DNA from: Clostridia bacterium
GTDB taxonomy: Bacteria > Bacillota > Clostridia > Christensenellales > CAG-138
DNA: 53,331 bases
Direction: 5' to 3'
Assembly: GCA_017438865.1 (NCBI GenBank)
Contig: JAFRUN010000062.1
Span: 1-53,331 of the forward strand
A program made the position numbers and the translations under genes. Shown one piece after another: positions 41,718 to 50,849 of this stretch; the stretch's first letter is position 1, and every line of letters starts with the position of its first letter. A model generated the notes under the pieces. The model worked only from the letters and a program-made list of their open reading frames with translations. It was not told the DNA's origin and ran no database searches.

Positions 41718-43139
41718 ATGAAAACGATCACGATCGCTCCGCTTTCCACGCCGAAAACGCTGACGCGCGACGCGTGGGACGTCGTTTCGCATACGGCAAA
41801 CCTGTATCTGCAGACCGCGGAACATCCCTCGGCGCGACCGGTCCTGGAAGCCGGTCTTTCGTTTGTTTCGATGGACGATCTTTACGAATCCGCGGACGAT
41901 TTCGACGCGCTGAACGAAGCGATCGCGGCACGGCTCACGTCCGGCGGGGACTGCGTCTACGCGGTCATGGGCGACGGCTGCTTTGCGCAGCTTCCTGCGA
42001 TCGAAAAAGCCGCGAAAAAGCGCGGCTTCCGCGTCGACGTTCTTCCGGGCGTGTCCTATGCGAAGGCGGCGTTTCCGGCAGTGCAGGACGCCGCGGTGTT
42101 CACGGCGCGCACGCTGCCGAAGCGCGTCGATCCGGACGTGCCGCTGCTTGTGCAGGAGCTTGACAGCCCGATCATTGCGGGCGAAGTGAAGCTCGCGCTG
42201 TCTGCGATCTATCCGGAAGACCGGCCGGTGACGCTCGCCACGCTGCAGCCGGACGGACATTATGCGTACCGTTCGTTTCCGCTTACGGAGCTCGACCGGC
42301 GCCGGACGCTGTCTGCCGGTTCGGTTCTGTATGTAAAACCCGCGCCGTTCGACGAGCGCACGCGCTACGGCTATTACGATCTCGTCGCCGTTATGCGGCG
42401 GCTTCGCGCGCCGGGCGGCTGTCCGTGGGACCGCGAGCAGACGCATGAGAGCTTAAAGGGCGATCTCATCGAGGAATGCTACGAGCTGAACGACGCGATC
42501 GACGAGCAGGACGACGCGCACATCGTCGAGGAGCTCGGCGACGTGCTGATGGACGTCGTGTTCCATGCGACGATCGCGGACGAGCAGGGACGCTTCAACG
42601 AAAACGACGTGGCGGACGGCATCGTAAAGAAGCTCGTTTACCGTCATCCGCATGTATTCGGCACGTCAAAGGCGCAGACGTCCGAAGAAGTGCTTATTCA
42701 ATGGGACGCGCTGAAGCAGAAGGAAAAGAATCAGAAAACACAGAAAGAGGTCCTCTGCGCCGTTCCGAAACGGTTTCCCGCGCTGATGCGTTCCGCAAAA
42801 GTCCAGAAGCGCGCGAGAAAGGTCGGCTTCGACTGGAACGGCGTTTCGGAAGCGATGCCGAAGGTCTATGAGGAGCTCGACGAGCTGAAGGCGGCGATGG
42901 ACGGGAACGGCTCCGTCTCCGAGGAGGCGGGCGATCTGCTCTTTGCGATCGTGAACGTGATCCGGCTTTTGGGACTCGACGGCGAACAGCTTCTGCATGA
43001 CGCGACGGACAAGTTCATCACGCGTTTCGGAAGGATGGAAGAGCTCGCCGCAGCGGACGGGAAGGATTTGGCGAAGCTCCCGCTGTCCGAACAGGACAAA
43101 TACTGGGAGCAGGCCAAAAAATCCCTGTTTTCCGAGTGA
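41718..43139 (+). CDS. mazG: TP-methylase/MazG fusion nucleotide pyrophosphohydrolase (YabN-like)
   Basis: A 473-residue two-part protein. The N-terminal 220 residues are a tetrapyrrole-methylase-like domain (ITIAPLSTPKTLTRDAWDVV, VYAVMGDGCFAQ) that in YabN is not known to act on tetrapyrroles. From about residue 225 follow two MazG domains: RAPGGCPWDREQTHESLKGDLIEECYEL with the EEx2E metal site and HIVEELGDVLMDVVFHA, then a second, weaker copy (VYEELDELKAAM, EEAGDLLFAIVNV). MazG hydrolyses non-canonical or stress NTPs. AAGGAGATAAT precedes the ATG. It lies between the flippase and HU genes. Confidence 0.93.
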   Translation: MKTITIAPLSTPKTLTRDAWDVVSHTANLYLQTAEHPSARPVLEAGLSFVSMDDLYESADDFDALNEAIAARLTSGGDCVYAVMGDGCFAQLPAIEKAAKKRGFRVDVLPGVSYAKAAFPAVQDAAVFTARTLPKRVDPDVPLLVQELDSPIIAGEVKLALSAIYPEDRPVTLATLQPDGHYAYRSFPLTELDRRRTLSAGSVLYVKPAPFDERTRYGYYDLVAVMRRLRAPGGCPWDREQTHESLKGDLIEECYELNDAIDEQDDAHIVEELGDVLMDVVFHATIADEQGRFNENDVADGIVKKLVYRHPHVFGTSKAQTSEEVLIQWDALKQKEKNQKTQKEVLCAVPKRFPALMRSAKVQKRARKVGFDWNGVSEAMPKVYEELDELKAAMDGNGSVSEEAGDLLFAIVNVIRLLGLDGEQLLHDATDKFITRFGRMEELAAADGKDLAKLPLSEQDKYWEQAKKSLFSE

Positions 43140-43156
43140 TTTTGGAAAAATGGTAC

Positions 43157-43185
43157 TTGACGAAAGCGGTTTTGTTTGATAAAAT
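43157..43185 (+). promoter_or_regulatory. Promoter of the HU gene
   Basis: TTGACG (43157-43162), 17-nt spacer, TAAAAT (43180-43185), about 57 nt before the ATG. This gives the abundant HU protein its own promoter within the mazG region. Confidence 0.82.
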
Positions 43186-43242
43186 ACGCTCTGCTCGTCA
43201 AGAGTATTATCACTTTTGAAAACTATTTACGGAGGAATAATC

Positions 43243-43515
43243 ATGAACAAGACTGAACTCATTGCAGCAGTTGCAGAGAAGAGCGATCTGTCCAAAAAGG
43301 ACGCAGAGAAGGCCGTCAACGCGGTTGTCAACACCATCATCGACGCGCTGAAGGCGGACGAGAAGGTTTCCGTCGTCGGTTTCGGTTCCTTTGAAGCGAA
43401 GACGCGTCCGGCACGCAAGGGCCACAACCCGGCAACCGGCAAGGAGATCGAGATTGCGGCAACGAAGTCCGCTGCGTTCAAGGCAGGCAAAGCCCTGAAG
43501 GAAGCGCTCAACTAA
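43243..43515 (+). CDS. hup: HU family DNA-binding protein
   Basis: A 90-residue nucleoid protein that bends and compacts DNA. It has the standard [20 protein letters not shown] start, the [19 protein letters not shown] arm region with GNPATG-like NPATGKEI, and the end [29 protein letters not shown] gives a strong ribosome site. Its position after mazG is usual in Bacillota. Own promoter and terminator. Confidence 0.97.
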   Translation: MNKTELIAAVAEKSDLSKKDAEKAVNAVVNTIIDALKADEKVSVVGFGSFEAKTRPARKGHNPATGKEIEIAATKSAAFKAGKALKEALN

Positions 43516-43534
43516 TCTCTTTCATACACGGAAA

Positions 43535-43558
43535 AGAACCGCGACGCGGTTCTTTTTT
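43535..43558 (+). terminator. Terminator after hup
   Basis: AGAACCGC (43535-43542), GAC loop, GCGGTTCT (43546-43553), and a six-T run. Confidence 0.9.
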
Positions 43559-43566
43559 GTTTCCGA

Positions 43567-43595
43567 TTGCCGATTCCGCCGTTTCGTGCTATAAT
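43567..43595 (+). promoter_or_regulatory. Promoter of the secreted Ig-like/Cys-module protein
   Basis: TTGCCG (43567-43572), 17-nt spacer, perfect TATAAT (43590-43595) with an upstream TG, about 31 nt before the ATG. Confidence 0.8.
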
Positions 43596-43626
43596 AACCC
43601 CATCGAAGAAAAAGCGAGGTTGCCCG

Positions 43627-45234
43627 ATGAAAAAAACAATTGCGTTTGTGCTGATGCTGCTTTTGCTCGGAATGACGTTTCCGGTCCCGGAAGCGGTCGA
43701 TCCCGCGGTCGGCGTCGCCTCGCGTGAAGACCTTATTCGGATCGCCGAAAACCCGGGCGGCAGCGATGTGCTGACGGCGGACGTCGATCTCGGCGGCGAA
43801 GCGTGGACGCCGATCCCGTTCTCCGGCACGTTCGACGGCGCGGGACACACGATCGGCAACCTGACCGTCACGGCGCCCGGCGCGGACCTTGCCGTCACCT
43901 ACGACGGCAACCGCAAGCAGTATGAGACCGTCTGCGCGGGGCTGTTCTCCGCTGCGACCGGCGCGGCGATCCGGGACCTGAACCTTCTGAACGTGAAGAT
44001 CGACGTCGATACCGACCGGCACTGCTTCATCGGCGCGGTCGCGGGCTATGCGAAGGAGACGACCGTCTCGAACTGCACGGTCACGGCGCGCGAAACGCTG
44101 AAGCTGACCTCCGTGAACGCGGGCGTCGGCGGCGTCATCGGGTTTTCGGAGGACTGCACCGTCGAAAATTGCAGCGTCGAAGCCGAGCTGCAGTTCATCG
44201 ATACCAACCGGGACGTGCTCTGCGAGGAGTTTCTCGGCGGCGTCTTCGCCTGCGGCTACGGCACCGTGTCCGAATGCAGCGTGTATCTGCGCGGCTACGC
44301 CGATATCTATGGCTACGCGCACAACGGCGGCGTGATCGGTATGTTCAAGATCCCGCGCGACGTCAAAAAGAAGAACTTTTCCGTCCATGATTCGACCGTC
44401 GACGTCGAGATCCGGTTCTTCGAGGTCACGCCGTCCAAACGCGCCTACTGCAAGGCGATCATCGGTGAGGACAACAAAAAGGCATGCAACCTTGTCCGAA
44501 ACAAGGAGCTGCATTTTAAGCACGAGTATTCCCGCACGCCCGATCCGAAGCGTCCCGAGGCGTGCGCCGATCCCGATTACGCCGCGGTCGTCACGGAGCC
44601 GACCTGCTCGTCGTGGGGCTATACGACCTACACCTGCACGCATTGCGGCTATTCCTACCGCGACGATTACACGCTGCCCGCGCACGCCTACACGGCGCAG
44701 ACGTTCCCTGCGACATGCCTTGCCGAGGGGCGGACGGTGTATACCTGCCGCTACTGCGGCGACACCTATGAGGAGACGCTCCCGATCGCCGACCACACGC
44801 CGGGAAGCTGGACGGTCGCAAAACCCGCCGCGCCCGGCGAAGACGGGGAGGAGGAGCTGCGCTGCGCCGTCTGCGGCGCGCTTCTCGAAACGCGGGCGAT
44901 CCCTGCGCCGGAGCCGGTCCCCGTCGGGCGTATCCTGATCGACGATACCGTTCTGGAACTGCACATCGGCGAGACCTTCGCGCTCGACATTACGGTCGAA
45001 CCGTTCAACGCCGCGAACAACGAGGTCCTGTTTGAAAGCGACGATCCGAACGTCGCCTCGGTCGACGGCGCGGGCTATATCAGCGCGATCGGCGTCGGCA
45101 CGGCGAAGATCACGGTCACAAGCGCCGACGGCAATGCGAGCGCGTCGCGCATCGTGATCGTCACGGCGGCGGATGAACCGCAGCAGGAAGAGAAGGAACC
45201 GTTTTTCCTGTTCTCGTGGCTTCGCTGCGGATGA
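43627..45234 (+). CDS. Secreted protein with GLUG-like, CxxC and Big2 domains
   Basis: A 535-residue exported protein. A signal peptide (KKTIAFVLMLLLLGMTFPVP) is followed by a beta-helix-like region with GLUG-type repeats (PFSGTFDGAGHTIGNLTV, FIGAVAGYAKETTVSNCTV, GVGGVIGFSEDCTVENCSV). Residues about 315-420 hold repeats with CxxC pairs and spaced His (YTCTHCGYSYRDDYTLPAHA, YTCRYCGDTYEETLP). A C-terminal Big2 domain (ELHIGETFALDITVEP ... ISAIGVGTAKITVTSADG) ends in a short Glu-rich tail, LFSWLRCG. There is no LPXTG motif. An upstream in-frame ATG overlaps the promoter and is rejected. It may be a surface or matrix protein; function unknown. Confidence 0.85.
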   Translation: MKKTIAFVLMLLLLGMTFPVPEAVDPAVGVASREDLIRIAENPGGSDVLTADVDLGGEAWTPIPFSGTFDGAGHTIGNLTVTAPGADLAVTYDGNRKQYETVCAGLFSAATGAAIRDLNLLNVKIDVDTDRHCFIGAVAGYAKETTVSNCTVTARETLKLTSVNAGVGGVIGFSEDCTVENCSVEAELQFIDTNRDVLCEEFLGGVFACGYGTVSECSVYLRGYADIYGYAHNGGVIGMFKIPRDVKKKNFSVHDSTVDVEIRFFEVTPSKRAYCKAIIGEDNKKACNLVRNKELHFKHEYSRTPDPKRPEACADPDYAAVVTEPTCSSWGYTTYTCTHCGYSYRDDYTLPAHAYTAQTFPATCLAEGRTVYTCRYCGDTYEETLPIADHTPGSWTVAKPAAPGEDGEEELRCAVCGALLETRAIPAPEPVPVGRILIDDTVLELHIGETFALDITVEPFNAANNEVLFESDDPNVASVDGAGYISAIGVGTAKITVTSADGNASASRIVIVTAADEPQQEEKEPFFLFSWLRCG

Positions 45235-45249
45235 TCGGCGGATAGAAAA

Positions 45250-45281
45250 AAACAGGCACGAAACCGTGCCTGTTTCTTTTT
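45250..45281. terminator. Bidirectional terminator between secreted protein and MFS genes
   Basis: AAACAGGCACG (45250-45260), 4-nt loop, CGTGCCTGTTT (45265-45275), followed by CTTTTTT; the A-rich left side gives a T tail to the minus strand. Confidence 0.92.
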
Positions 45282-45286
45282 TGAAA

Positions 45287-46594
45287 TCATTCGTTTTCGG
45301 GCGTCTTCGCCTTTTTCGGACGGAGCAGTTCGCAGACGATCACGGCGGCGATGGGCAGCAGCACGATGCCCGCCCAGAGAAAGATTTTTTCGTTCGGAAT
45401 GAACGAGAACGTACCGTCGTCGTTCGCTACCGTTTCCGCGCCTTTGAGCACGAGCTTGGCGATCTCCGGACCGACGACGCCGGGGATCAGCACCTGTCCG
45501 ATGATGCGCAGGCCCTGGAAGCGTCCCGCCATGCCGGCGGGGGTGCAGTCACGGACGCGCGCGCCGAACACCGCCATGCCGCCGAGATATCCGCACATCA
45601 TGAGAAGCGAGCCCAGGAATACGAGCGCCGTATTCTTAAACAGATACAGCACGGCGTAGCCGAGCATCAGTACGAGCAGCGCGGGCACGAGCGTTTTCCG
45701 GTAGCCGATCCTGTCGTAGACGCGCCCGTACAGCGCCGTCGCGACCGCCGCGAGCACGATGGCGGGCGCCATGATCAGAACGTAGTTGTCGAGGTGCAGC
45801 GCTTCAGTGTAGTAGAGGATCAGGTACGGCATGAAGACCTGAATGGAGATCCCGAAGATCGTAAACGACAGCAGCGCGAGATAGAGATCGGCGTTTTCGC
45901 GGATCACGCGCGGACGGAAGCCGTAGAACAGCGTGGAAAAGTACCCGTCCGTCTGCCGTTCGATGTTCGGTTCGTCGATCAGAAAGAATCCGAGCACGCC
46001 CGAAACGAGCACGACGCCGCCGATGATCAGAAACAGGATCGTCCAGTGCGCCGCGTTGTTTTTCTGCGTCCACATCGTTCCGCCGAACACGACGAGGATC
46101 GCGACGAGCGGCATCATGGCGTTGACGCCCTCCGCCTTGCCGCGGTTCGTTTCATTGGTGCTGTCGGTCAGCCACGCGTTGAAGCAGGCGTCGTTTGCCG
46201 ACGAGCCGAAGAACGTCATGACGCAGTCGAATATGATGACGAGCGCGACGCCGATCGACATGGCCTTTGCCGTACTCTCCGCGGCGGCGGGGAAGAGCTT
46301 TGCGATCCAGTCTACGCGCAGCGCCGCGAAGACGAGGATCGAGACGCCCCAGAGGATATAACCGCCCGTGATGAACGCCTTGCGTTTTCCGAGCCGGTCG
46401 GAGAGCGCGCCGATGAGCAGCGTCGTGACCGTCGCGGCGATCGCGCTTGCCTGTACCATCAGCGCGATATCGTTCTGCGACGCGTTGAACATATGATAGA
46501 TGAAGACGTTGAAATACATATTTTCAACCACCCAGGCGACCTGCCCGAGCAGACTGAAAACAAACAGCGCGATCCAGAAACGTTTGCGGTTCAT
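45287..46594 (-). CDS. MFS transporter, probably sugar
   Basis: A 435-residue major facilitator protein with about 12 helices. The loop 2-3 motif LIGALSDRLGKRKAFITGG and a matching second-half LYGRVYDRIGYRKTLV are present. The segment SNETNRGKAEG resembles transporters of the GPH/SLC45-like sugar group. It lies 3 nt downstream of galK in the galM-galK-MFS operon, so uptake of galactose or a related sugar is likely. GGAGGATTGATTT precedes the ATG. Confidence 0.88.
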   Translation of the reverse strand: MNRKRFWIALFVFSLLGQVAWVVENMYFNVFIYHMFNASQNDIALMVQASAIAATVTTLLIGALSDRLGKRKAFITGGYILWGVSILVFAALRVDWIAKLFPAAAESTAKAMSIGVALVIIFDCVMTFFGSSANDACFNAWLTDSTNETNRGKAEGVNAMMPLVAILVVFGGTMWTQKNNAAHWTILFLIIGGVVLVSGVLGFFLIDEPNIERQTDGYFSTLFYGFRPRVIRENADLYLALLSFTIFGISIQVFMPYLILYYTEALHLDNYVLIMAPAIVLAAVATALYGRVYDRIGYRKTLVPALLVLMLGYAVLYLFKNTALVFLGSLLMMCGYLGGMAVFGARVRDCTPAGMAGRFQGLRIIGQVLIPGVVGPEIAKLVLKGAETVANDDGTFSFIPNEKIFLWAGIVLLPIAAVIVCELLRPKKAKTPENE

Positions 46595-46597
46595 AAA

Positions 46598-47788
46598 TCA
46601 ATCCTCCGAATGCAGTTCACAGACGCCGCGGCTGCGCACCGAAAGCGGACGGCACGCGCCGGGAGCAAGCACGCGGTCCATGCCGGCGCAGAACTCGTCG
46701 AGCGCGTCGTTCGGAACCACTGCAAGCACGGTCCCGGCAAAGCCGCCGCCGTGCACGCGCACCGCGCCCCTGCCGTTCAGCAGTTTTTTCGCGTAGGAGA
46801 TCGTGAACGCGACCGCCTGCGCGTTTTCATGTCCTTCGGCGATCACGTTCTGCAGCAGCATATAGGACGAATCGCCGGACGCGTTGAGCTCCTTCAGGAA
46901 CGCGTCGAAATCGTTCTCGAGAAGCGCGTTCCTCGCTCTCAGAACGCGTTTGTTCTCGTCAAAGACGTGCATGGCGCGCAGCACCGCGCGGTCGCCGAAC
47001 AGACGGCGCAGCACCGGCAGCGCGGCGTAGAAATCGTCCTCGGACACGTCCCGCAGGGCGGTTTCGCCGAAGAACGCGTCGATCGCGGCGAGTTCGCGCG
47101 GGATCGCGGCGTAGCAGTCGGTCAGATTCGCGTGATCCGCGCCGGTGTCGATGATGACGAGCGTGTGTCCGCTCGAAGCGAAATCGAACTCCACGCGTTC
47201 CGCAACGGGACACGCGGGATCGGAAAAATCGAAGAACTGGATGCCGCCCAGCGCGCACGCCATCTGATCGAGCAGCCCCGACGGCTTGCCGAAGTATACG
47301 TTTTCCGCCTTCTGCCCGATCGCGGCAATCGCGGTCTCGTCAAGATCGCCGTCCAGGAAATACCCGTTCATCACGCCGCCGAGCAGCACCTCGATCGCGG
47401 CGGACGAGCTTAATCCGCTGCCCGAAAGAACGTGCGAAACCACATAGATATCGAGTCCGAACGGATTGGCGCCGCGATCGGCGATCCCCTTCAGAACGCC
47501 GCGCAAAAGCGCCGTCGTCGTGCCGTATTCGCCGGGATCGGGATCGAGCCGGTCGAGCGGCACGGCGCATTCGGAAAAGCCCTTTGAAACGAGACGGATC
47601 TCGTTTCTGTCGTTGGGCGCGGCAAGCGCCAGAGCGGTCAGATTCACACCGCAGGCAAGCACCAGACCGTGCTGATGATCGGTGTGGTTGCCGATCAGCT
47701 CCGACCGTCCGCAGGCGGAAAACACGCGCTTCGCAGGACGCCCGAACAGGGATTCATATTCTTTTCGCAGATCGTCGATGGATTCCAT
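46598..47788 (-). CDS. galK: Galactokinase family protein
   Basis: A 396-residue GHMP kinase. The ATP motif is VLSGSGLSSSAAIEVLL; a third motif VHGGGFAGTVLAV lies near the end; the catalytic Asp is in SGLLDQMACALGG. In the signature GRSELIGNHTDHQHG, Asn34 replaces the Glu of the canonical GEHTDY; in Escherichia coli GalK that Glu (34) contacts the sugar. His35 and Asp37 are kept. So it is clearly a galactokinase relative, in an operon with an aldose epimerase and an MFS carrier, but the true sugar could differ from galactose. ATAGGAGGCAGT precedes the ATG. Confidence 0.88.
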   Translation of the reverse strand: MESIDDLRKEYESLFGRPAKRVFSACGRSELIGNHTDHQHGLVLACGVNLTALALAAPNDRNEIRLVSKGFSECAVPLDRLDPDPGEYGTTTALLRGVLKGIADRGANPFGLDIYVVSHVLSGSGLSSSAAIEVLLGGVMNGYFLDGDLDETAIAAIGQKAENVYFGKPSGLLDQMACALGGIQFFDFSDPACPVAERVEFDFASSGHTLVIIDTGADHANLTDCYAAIPRELAAIDAFFGETALRDVSEDDFYAALPVLRRLFGDRAVLRAMHVFDENKRVLRARNALLENDFDAFLKELNASGDSSYMLLQNVIAEGHENAQAVAFTISYAKKLLNGRGAVRVHGGGFAGTVLAVVPNDALDEFCAGMDRVLAPGACRPLSVRSRGVCELHSED

Positions 47789-47796
47789 ACTGCCTC

Positions 47797-48771
47797 CTAT
47801 TCAAACAAAAACCGTATCCTCGTCGTATGCGTTTTCGGTTCGTTCGCATACAGGATGCTTTCCTCGCAAACGGACGCGTTCCGCTGTATCTGCCGCCCCT
47901 CGGTTTCGAGGCAGATCGCGCCGAACGGTCCGTACTGCGCGCCGTCCTTGCCGTTCCGCTTGCCCAGAAACTTCGTGCTGTAGAACTGCACGGCTTTGCA
48001 GTCGGTTTCGATCTCCATGCCGACGCCGCCGTTTCCCCGAAGGCGGACCGGGCTTCCGGAAAGGACGAAGCTGTTGTCGTATGCATCGCCGATCTCGCGC
48101 AGCGTGCGAAAATCAAAACGAGTGCCGGCAACGTCCGCTTCGCCTTCCGAAGCGATCATATCGGGACCGACCGGCACATAGCGATCCGCGGGGATCTCCA
48201 AAAGGTGCTTCCGCGCGTCGCCGGCGTCGTGTCCGTTCAGGTTCCAGTAGGCGTGGTTCGTCGGGTTCCATGCGGTCGTGCGGTCGCTTTCGCCGCGGTA
48301 AACAAGCGTCAGCGCGTCGTCGTTCAGCGTGTACGACGCGGCGCAGCGGAGATTGCCCGGATAGCCCTCTTCGCCGTCGGGGGAGAAGAGGGAGAACGTC
48401 ACGGAATCGCCGCCCGCTTCGGCGTGCCAGACACGCTTGTCAAACCCGGCGATCCCGCCGTGCAGCTGGTTTTTGCCTTCGTTGGGCGTCACGGAAAACG
48501 CCTGATCCCCGATCCGCAGGATCGAATCCGGGATCCGTCCCGCGAACCGTCCGACCGACGCGCCGAGATAGCCGTCGTTCTGCTCATATGCTTCGATCGT
48601 ATCGTATCCGAGAACGACGTCGACACGCTCGCCTTTGTGCGGCAGCACGACCGACTGCAGCGTCGCGCCGTAATCCAGCACGGTCACGGCGATCCCGCGG
48701 CCGTTTGCGATCGTATAGGCATAGACTTCGAGTCCGTCTTTTGCAACACCGAACAGCTTTTTTGTGACCAT
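47797..48771 (-). CDS. galM: Aldose 1-epimerase (galactose mutarotase)
   Basis: A 324-residue enzyme converting beta- to alpha-sugars before phosphorylation. Family motifs include LDYGATLQSVVLPHKG, GASVGRFAGRI, NQLHGG, the catalytic His in NPTNHAYWNL, and near the end the general base Glu in ICLETEGRQ (usually CLETQ). The start at 48771 has AGAGG 7 nt upstream; a second ATG two codons before is too close. First gene of the galM-galK-MFS operon. Confidence 0.93.
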   Translation of the reverse strand: MVTKKLFGVAKDGLEVYAYTIANGRGIAVTVLDYGATLQSVVLPHKGERVDVVLGYDTIEAYEQNDGYLGASVGRFAGRIPDSILRIGDQAFSVTPNEGKNQLHGGIAGFDKRVWHAEAGGDSVTFSLFSPDGEEGYPGNLRCAASYTLNDDALTLVYRGESDRTTAWNPTNHAYWNLNGHDAGDARKHLLEIPADRYVPVGPDMIASEGEADVAGTRFDFRTLREIGDAYDNSFVLSGSPVRLRGNGGVGMEIETDCKAVQFYSTKFLGKRNGKDGAQYGPFGAICLETEGRQIQRNASVCEESILYANEPKTHTTRIRFLFE

Positions 48772-48800
48772 ACGCATTCCTCTTGGAGTTTAACAGATTT

Positions 48801-48829
48801 ATTATACAAAAACCGTGGACAAAACGCAA
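48801..48829 (-). promoter_or_regulatory. Promoter of the galM-galK-MFS operon
   Basis: Minus strand TTGCGT (48829-48824), 17-nt spacer, perfect TATAAT (48806-48801), 30 nt before the galM start. Confidence 0.78.
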
Positions 48830-48849
48830 CGCCTGCGGCGGAAAAGCGG

Positions 48850-48877
48850 GATAAAATAGAGAACGCGTCAGGCGTTC
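48850..48877 (-). terminator. Probable terminator after plsC-like gene
   Basis: Minus strand GAACGC (48877-48872), 5-nt loop containing the stop codon, GCGTTC (48866-48861), then TCTATTTTAT. The stem overlaps the last codons of the acyltransferase gene. The tail is imperfect. Confidence 0.55.
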
Positions 48878-49680
48878 CCGTTTTCGTCGTCTTCGACTTT
48901 GATGTAGTCGTAATATTTGTAATCGGAACAGGCCGCGAGCTTTTCCTTCAGGAACGTCTCGACCTCATTCTGCAGCTTGTGCTGCGCTTCCTTCGGGGAA
49001 AGCGTTTTGTCGGGGAAGAACGGATCGGAGATGAACACCGTGCGCTTCGGCTGCTTGATGAAGCGCAGCTTCCGCCTTTGATACGTCACGGCGACGGCGA
49101 CGCTCGGCACGTCGAGGTGGATCGGGTAGCGGAACGAACCGCTCTTTAAGGGGCGGAGGAACGTGCAGTAGTTCCAGATGTGCGCTTCCGGGAAGACGCT
49201 GATGCAGCAGTTTTCCTCGGTGCGCAGGCGGATCGCGTCAAGGAACGACGCCATGCCGCGGAGTCCCTGGGGGATCGGGATCGCGCCGACCATCTGCACG
49301 AAGTTCCGGAGTCCTTTGATGGAGACCGTGTCGGGACCGACGATCACATAAGCGCGCTTCGGAAACGCCACGATCGGCGCAAGGAACGCGTCGGTGAAGT
49401 GCGAATGGTTCGCGTAGAGGAAGAAGCCGGTTTTGCGGATCTTGCGGATCGCCTTGCGGTTCTTCACGCGGAAGCCGCAGATCACATAACAGTAGAAGAA
49501 CACAAGCGGGATCGCGATCACATAGTACGCGATGAACGCAAAGAACTTCCAGATCACGCCGATCGGCGCAAACGGGAAATCCGCACCGACCGCCTTGGTG
49601 TCGATATTGGTGCCCGCGTAGTCCTCGTTTTCGGCGTCACGGTAATAGATGACGCGCTTCGGTTCGGTTGCTTTAGCCAT
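48868..49680 (-). CDS. 1-acylglycerol-3-phosphate acyltransferase-like protein (PlsC family)
   Basis: A 270-residue membrane-associated acyltransferase. A hydrophobic segment (WKFFAFIAYYVIAIPLVFFY) near residues 45-65 anchors it. The catalytic motif is ANHSHFTDAF (NHxxxxD) and the second motif is VFPEAHIW (the FPEG position). It probably adds a fatty acyl chain to lysophosphatidate or another lipid. The start at 49680 has AGGAG 7 nt upstream; the ATG two codons earlier is too near. It overlaps the GT4 gene by 8 nt, suggesting a joint role in membrane lipid or glycolipid synthesis. Confidence 0.88.
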   Translation of the reverse strand: MAKATEPKRVIYYRDAENEDYAGTNIDTKAVGADFPFAPIGVIWKFFAFIAYYVIAIPLVFFYCYVICGFRVKNRKAIRKIRKTGFFLYANHSHFTDAFLAPIVAFPKRAYVIVGPDTVSIKGLRNFVQMVGAIPIPQGLRGMASFLDAIRLRTEENCCISVFPEAHIWNYCTFLRPLKSGSFRYPIHLDVPSVAVAVTYQRRKLRFIKQPKRTVFISDPFFPDKTLSPKEAQHKLQNEVETFLKEKLAACSDYKYYDYIKVEDDENGNA

Positions 49681-50815
49681 GTGCATGCTCCTTTGCCGCG
49701 TCGAGCATCATCTGCTCCATGCGGTCCATACAATGTTCGTATTCGTGCTGTTCCACAAACCCCTTATAGCGCTCGGCAAGCGCTTTGCGCTCTTCGGGAT
49801 GCTCGATCCAGTAGTCGATGCGCTTTGCAAGGTCCTTCGCGTCCTTGTTGTGGAACAGGTTGCGCTCGTCGATCGCAAAGTAGCGCGTTGCGCTGCGCGG
49901 GGAGTTCGCGATCACGGGGACCAGTCCGCAGGCGATCGCTTCGAGACAGGAGATCGCTTCGATCTCGATCTCGGCGGGGTGGACGTACAGATCCGCCATG
50001 TTGAGCTGCTTCACGAGGTCCTCGCGGGAGAAGAAATGGAATTCCGGCGGATTCGGAAGCTTCTGTCCGCGTTTTTCGAGCTTGTCGTGCAGCGGACCGA
50101 TGCCGGCGAAAACGAGCTGGATCTGTTCGCGGTATTTCGACAGATCGACCGCGTCGATCAGGACCTTGTGCGTCTTTTCCTTGCTGAGCCGTCCGGTGAA
50201 CTGGATCAGATACTTCCCGTCATACTTCGGATCGCGTTCGACCGCGACCGGATGAAACGCCTTGTTGACGCCGTTGCTGATCACATAGCCCGGCGTATCC
50301 TTCCGGATCGTGTGCTCAAACGTATCGCGGATGAACTGCGTGGGGTAGTGGATGCAGGCGCAGTTGTGATACGCAATGCCCCAGACGGTGTGATAGAACA
50401 AGCGGTTGATGATCTTCGAGTCCTTCAGAAAGAGATGCGACGTAAAGTTTTCCGCCTGGCAGTGGAACCCCGCGGTCAAGGGAATGCCCTTTTTCTTTGC
50501 AAGCTTGATCGCCTTGCGCGAAAGAGAAAACGGCGTCATGAAATGTACGACGTCTGCGCCCTCGATCGCCTCCGATACGATCTTCGGATCGGGACGGGAG
50601 AGTGCCACGCCGTTTTTTTTCAGATAACCGTTGAACGGTCCCAGATTTAAGGTCGGAACGATGTAAAAGCCCTCTTCGGCTTTTCGATTCTGATCGGAAC
50701 AGACGACGCGGACGTTGTGCCCGCGTTCTTTCATTGCCCGGATCAGGTTCAGCGCTGCGATCGTCGTGCCGTTATTTGCTTCCCCAAGCACGTCGCACAC
50801 AACGGTAATGTTCAT
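49673..50815 (-). CDS. Family 4 glycosyltransferase
   Basis: A 380-residue GT-B enzyme. The N-terminal domain begins NITVVCDVLGEANNGTTIAA; the donor-binding half has LIQFTGRLSKEKTHKVLIDA and the Glu-x7-Glu region in PAEIEIEAISCLEAIACG. The N-terminal fold and the neighbouring PlsC-like gene resemble diacylglycerol glucosyltransferases that make membrane glycolipids, but mannosyl or other roles are possible. GAGGGGTAG lies before the ATG. First of a two-gene minus-strand operon. Confidence 0.88.
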   Translation of the reverse strand: MNITVVCDVLGEANNGTTIAALNLIRAMKERGHNVRVVCSDQNRKAEEGFYIVPTLNLGPFNGYLKKNGVALSRPDPKIVSEAIEGADVVHFMTPFSLSRKAIKLAKKKGIPLTAGFHCQAENFTSHLFLKDSKIINRLFYHTVWGIAYHNCACIHYPTQFIRDTFEHTIRKDTPGYVISNGVNKAFHPVAVERDPKYDGKYLIQFTGRLSKEKTHKVLIDAVDLSKYREQIQLVFAGIGPLHDKLEKRGQKLPNPPEFHFFSREDLVKQLNMADLYVHPAEIEIEAISCLEAIACGLVPVIANSPRSATRYFAIDERNLFHNKDAKDLAKRIDYWIEHPEERKALAERYKGFVEQHEYEHCMDRMEQMMLDAAKEHAHG

Positions 50816-50849
50816 ACAAATCTACCCCTCATAGCCACACAATGGCACC

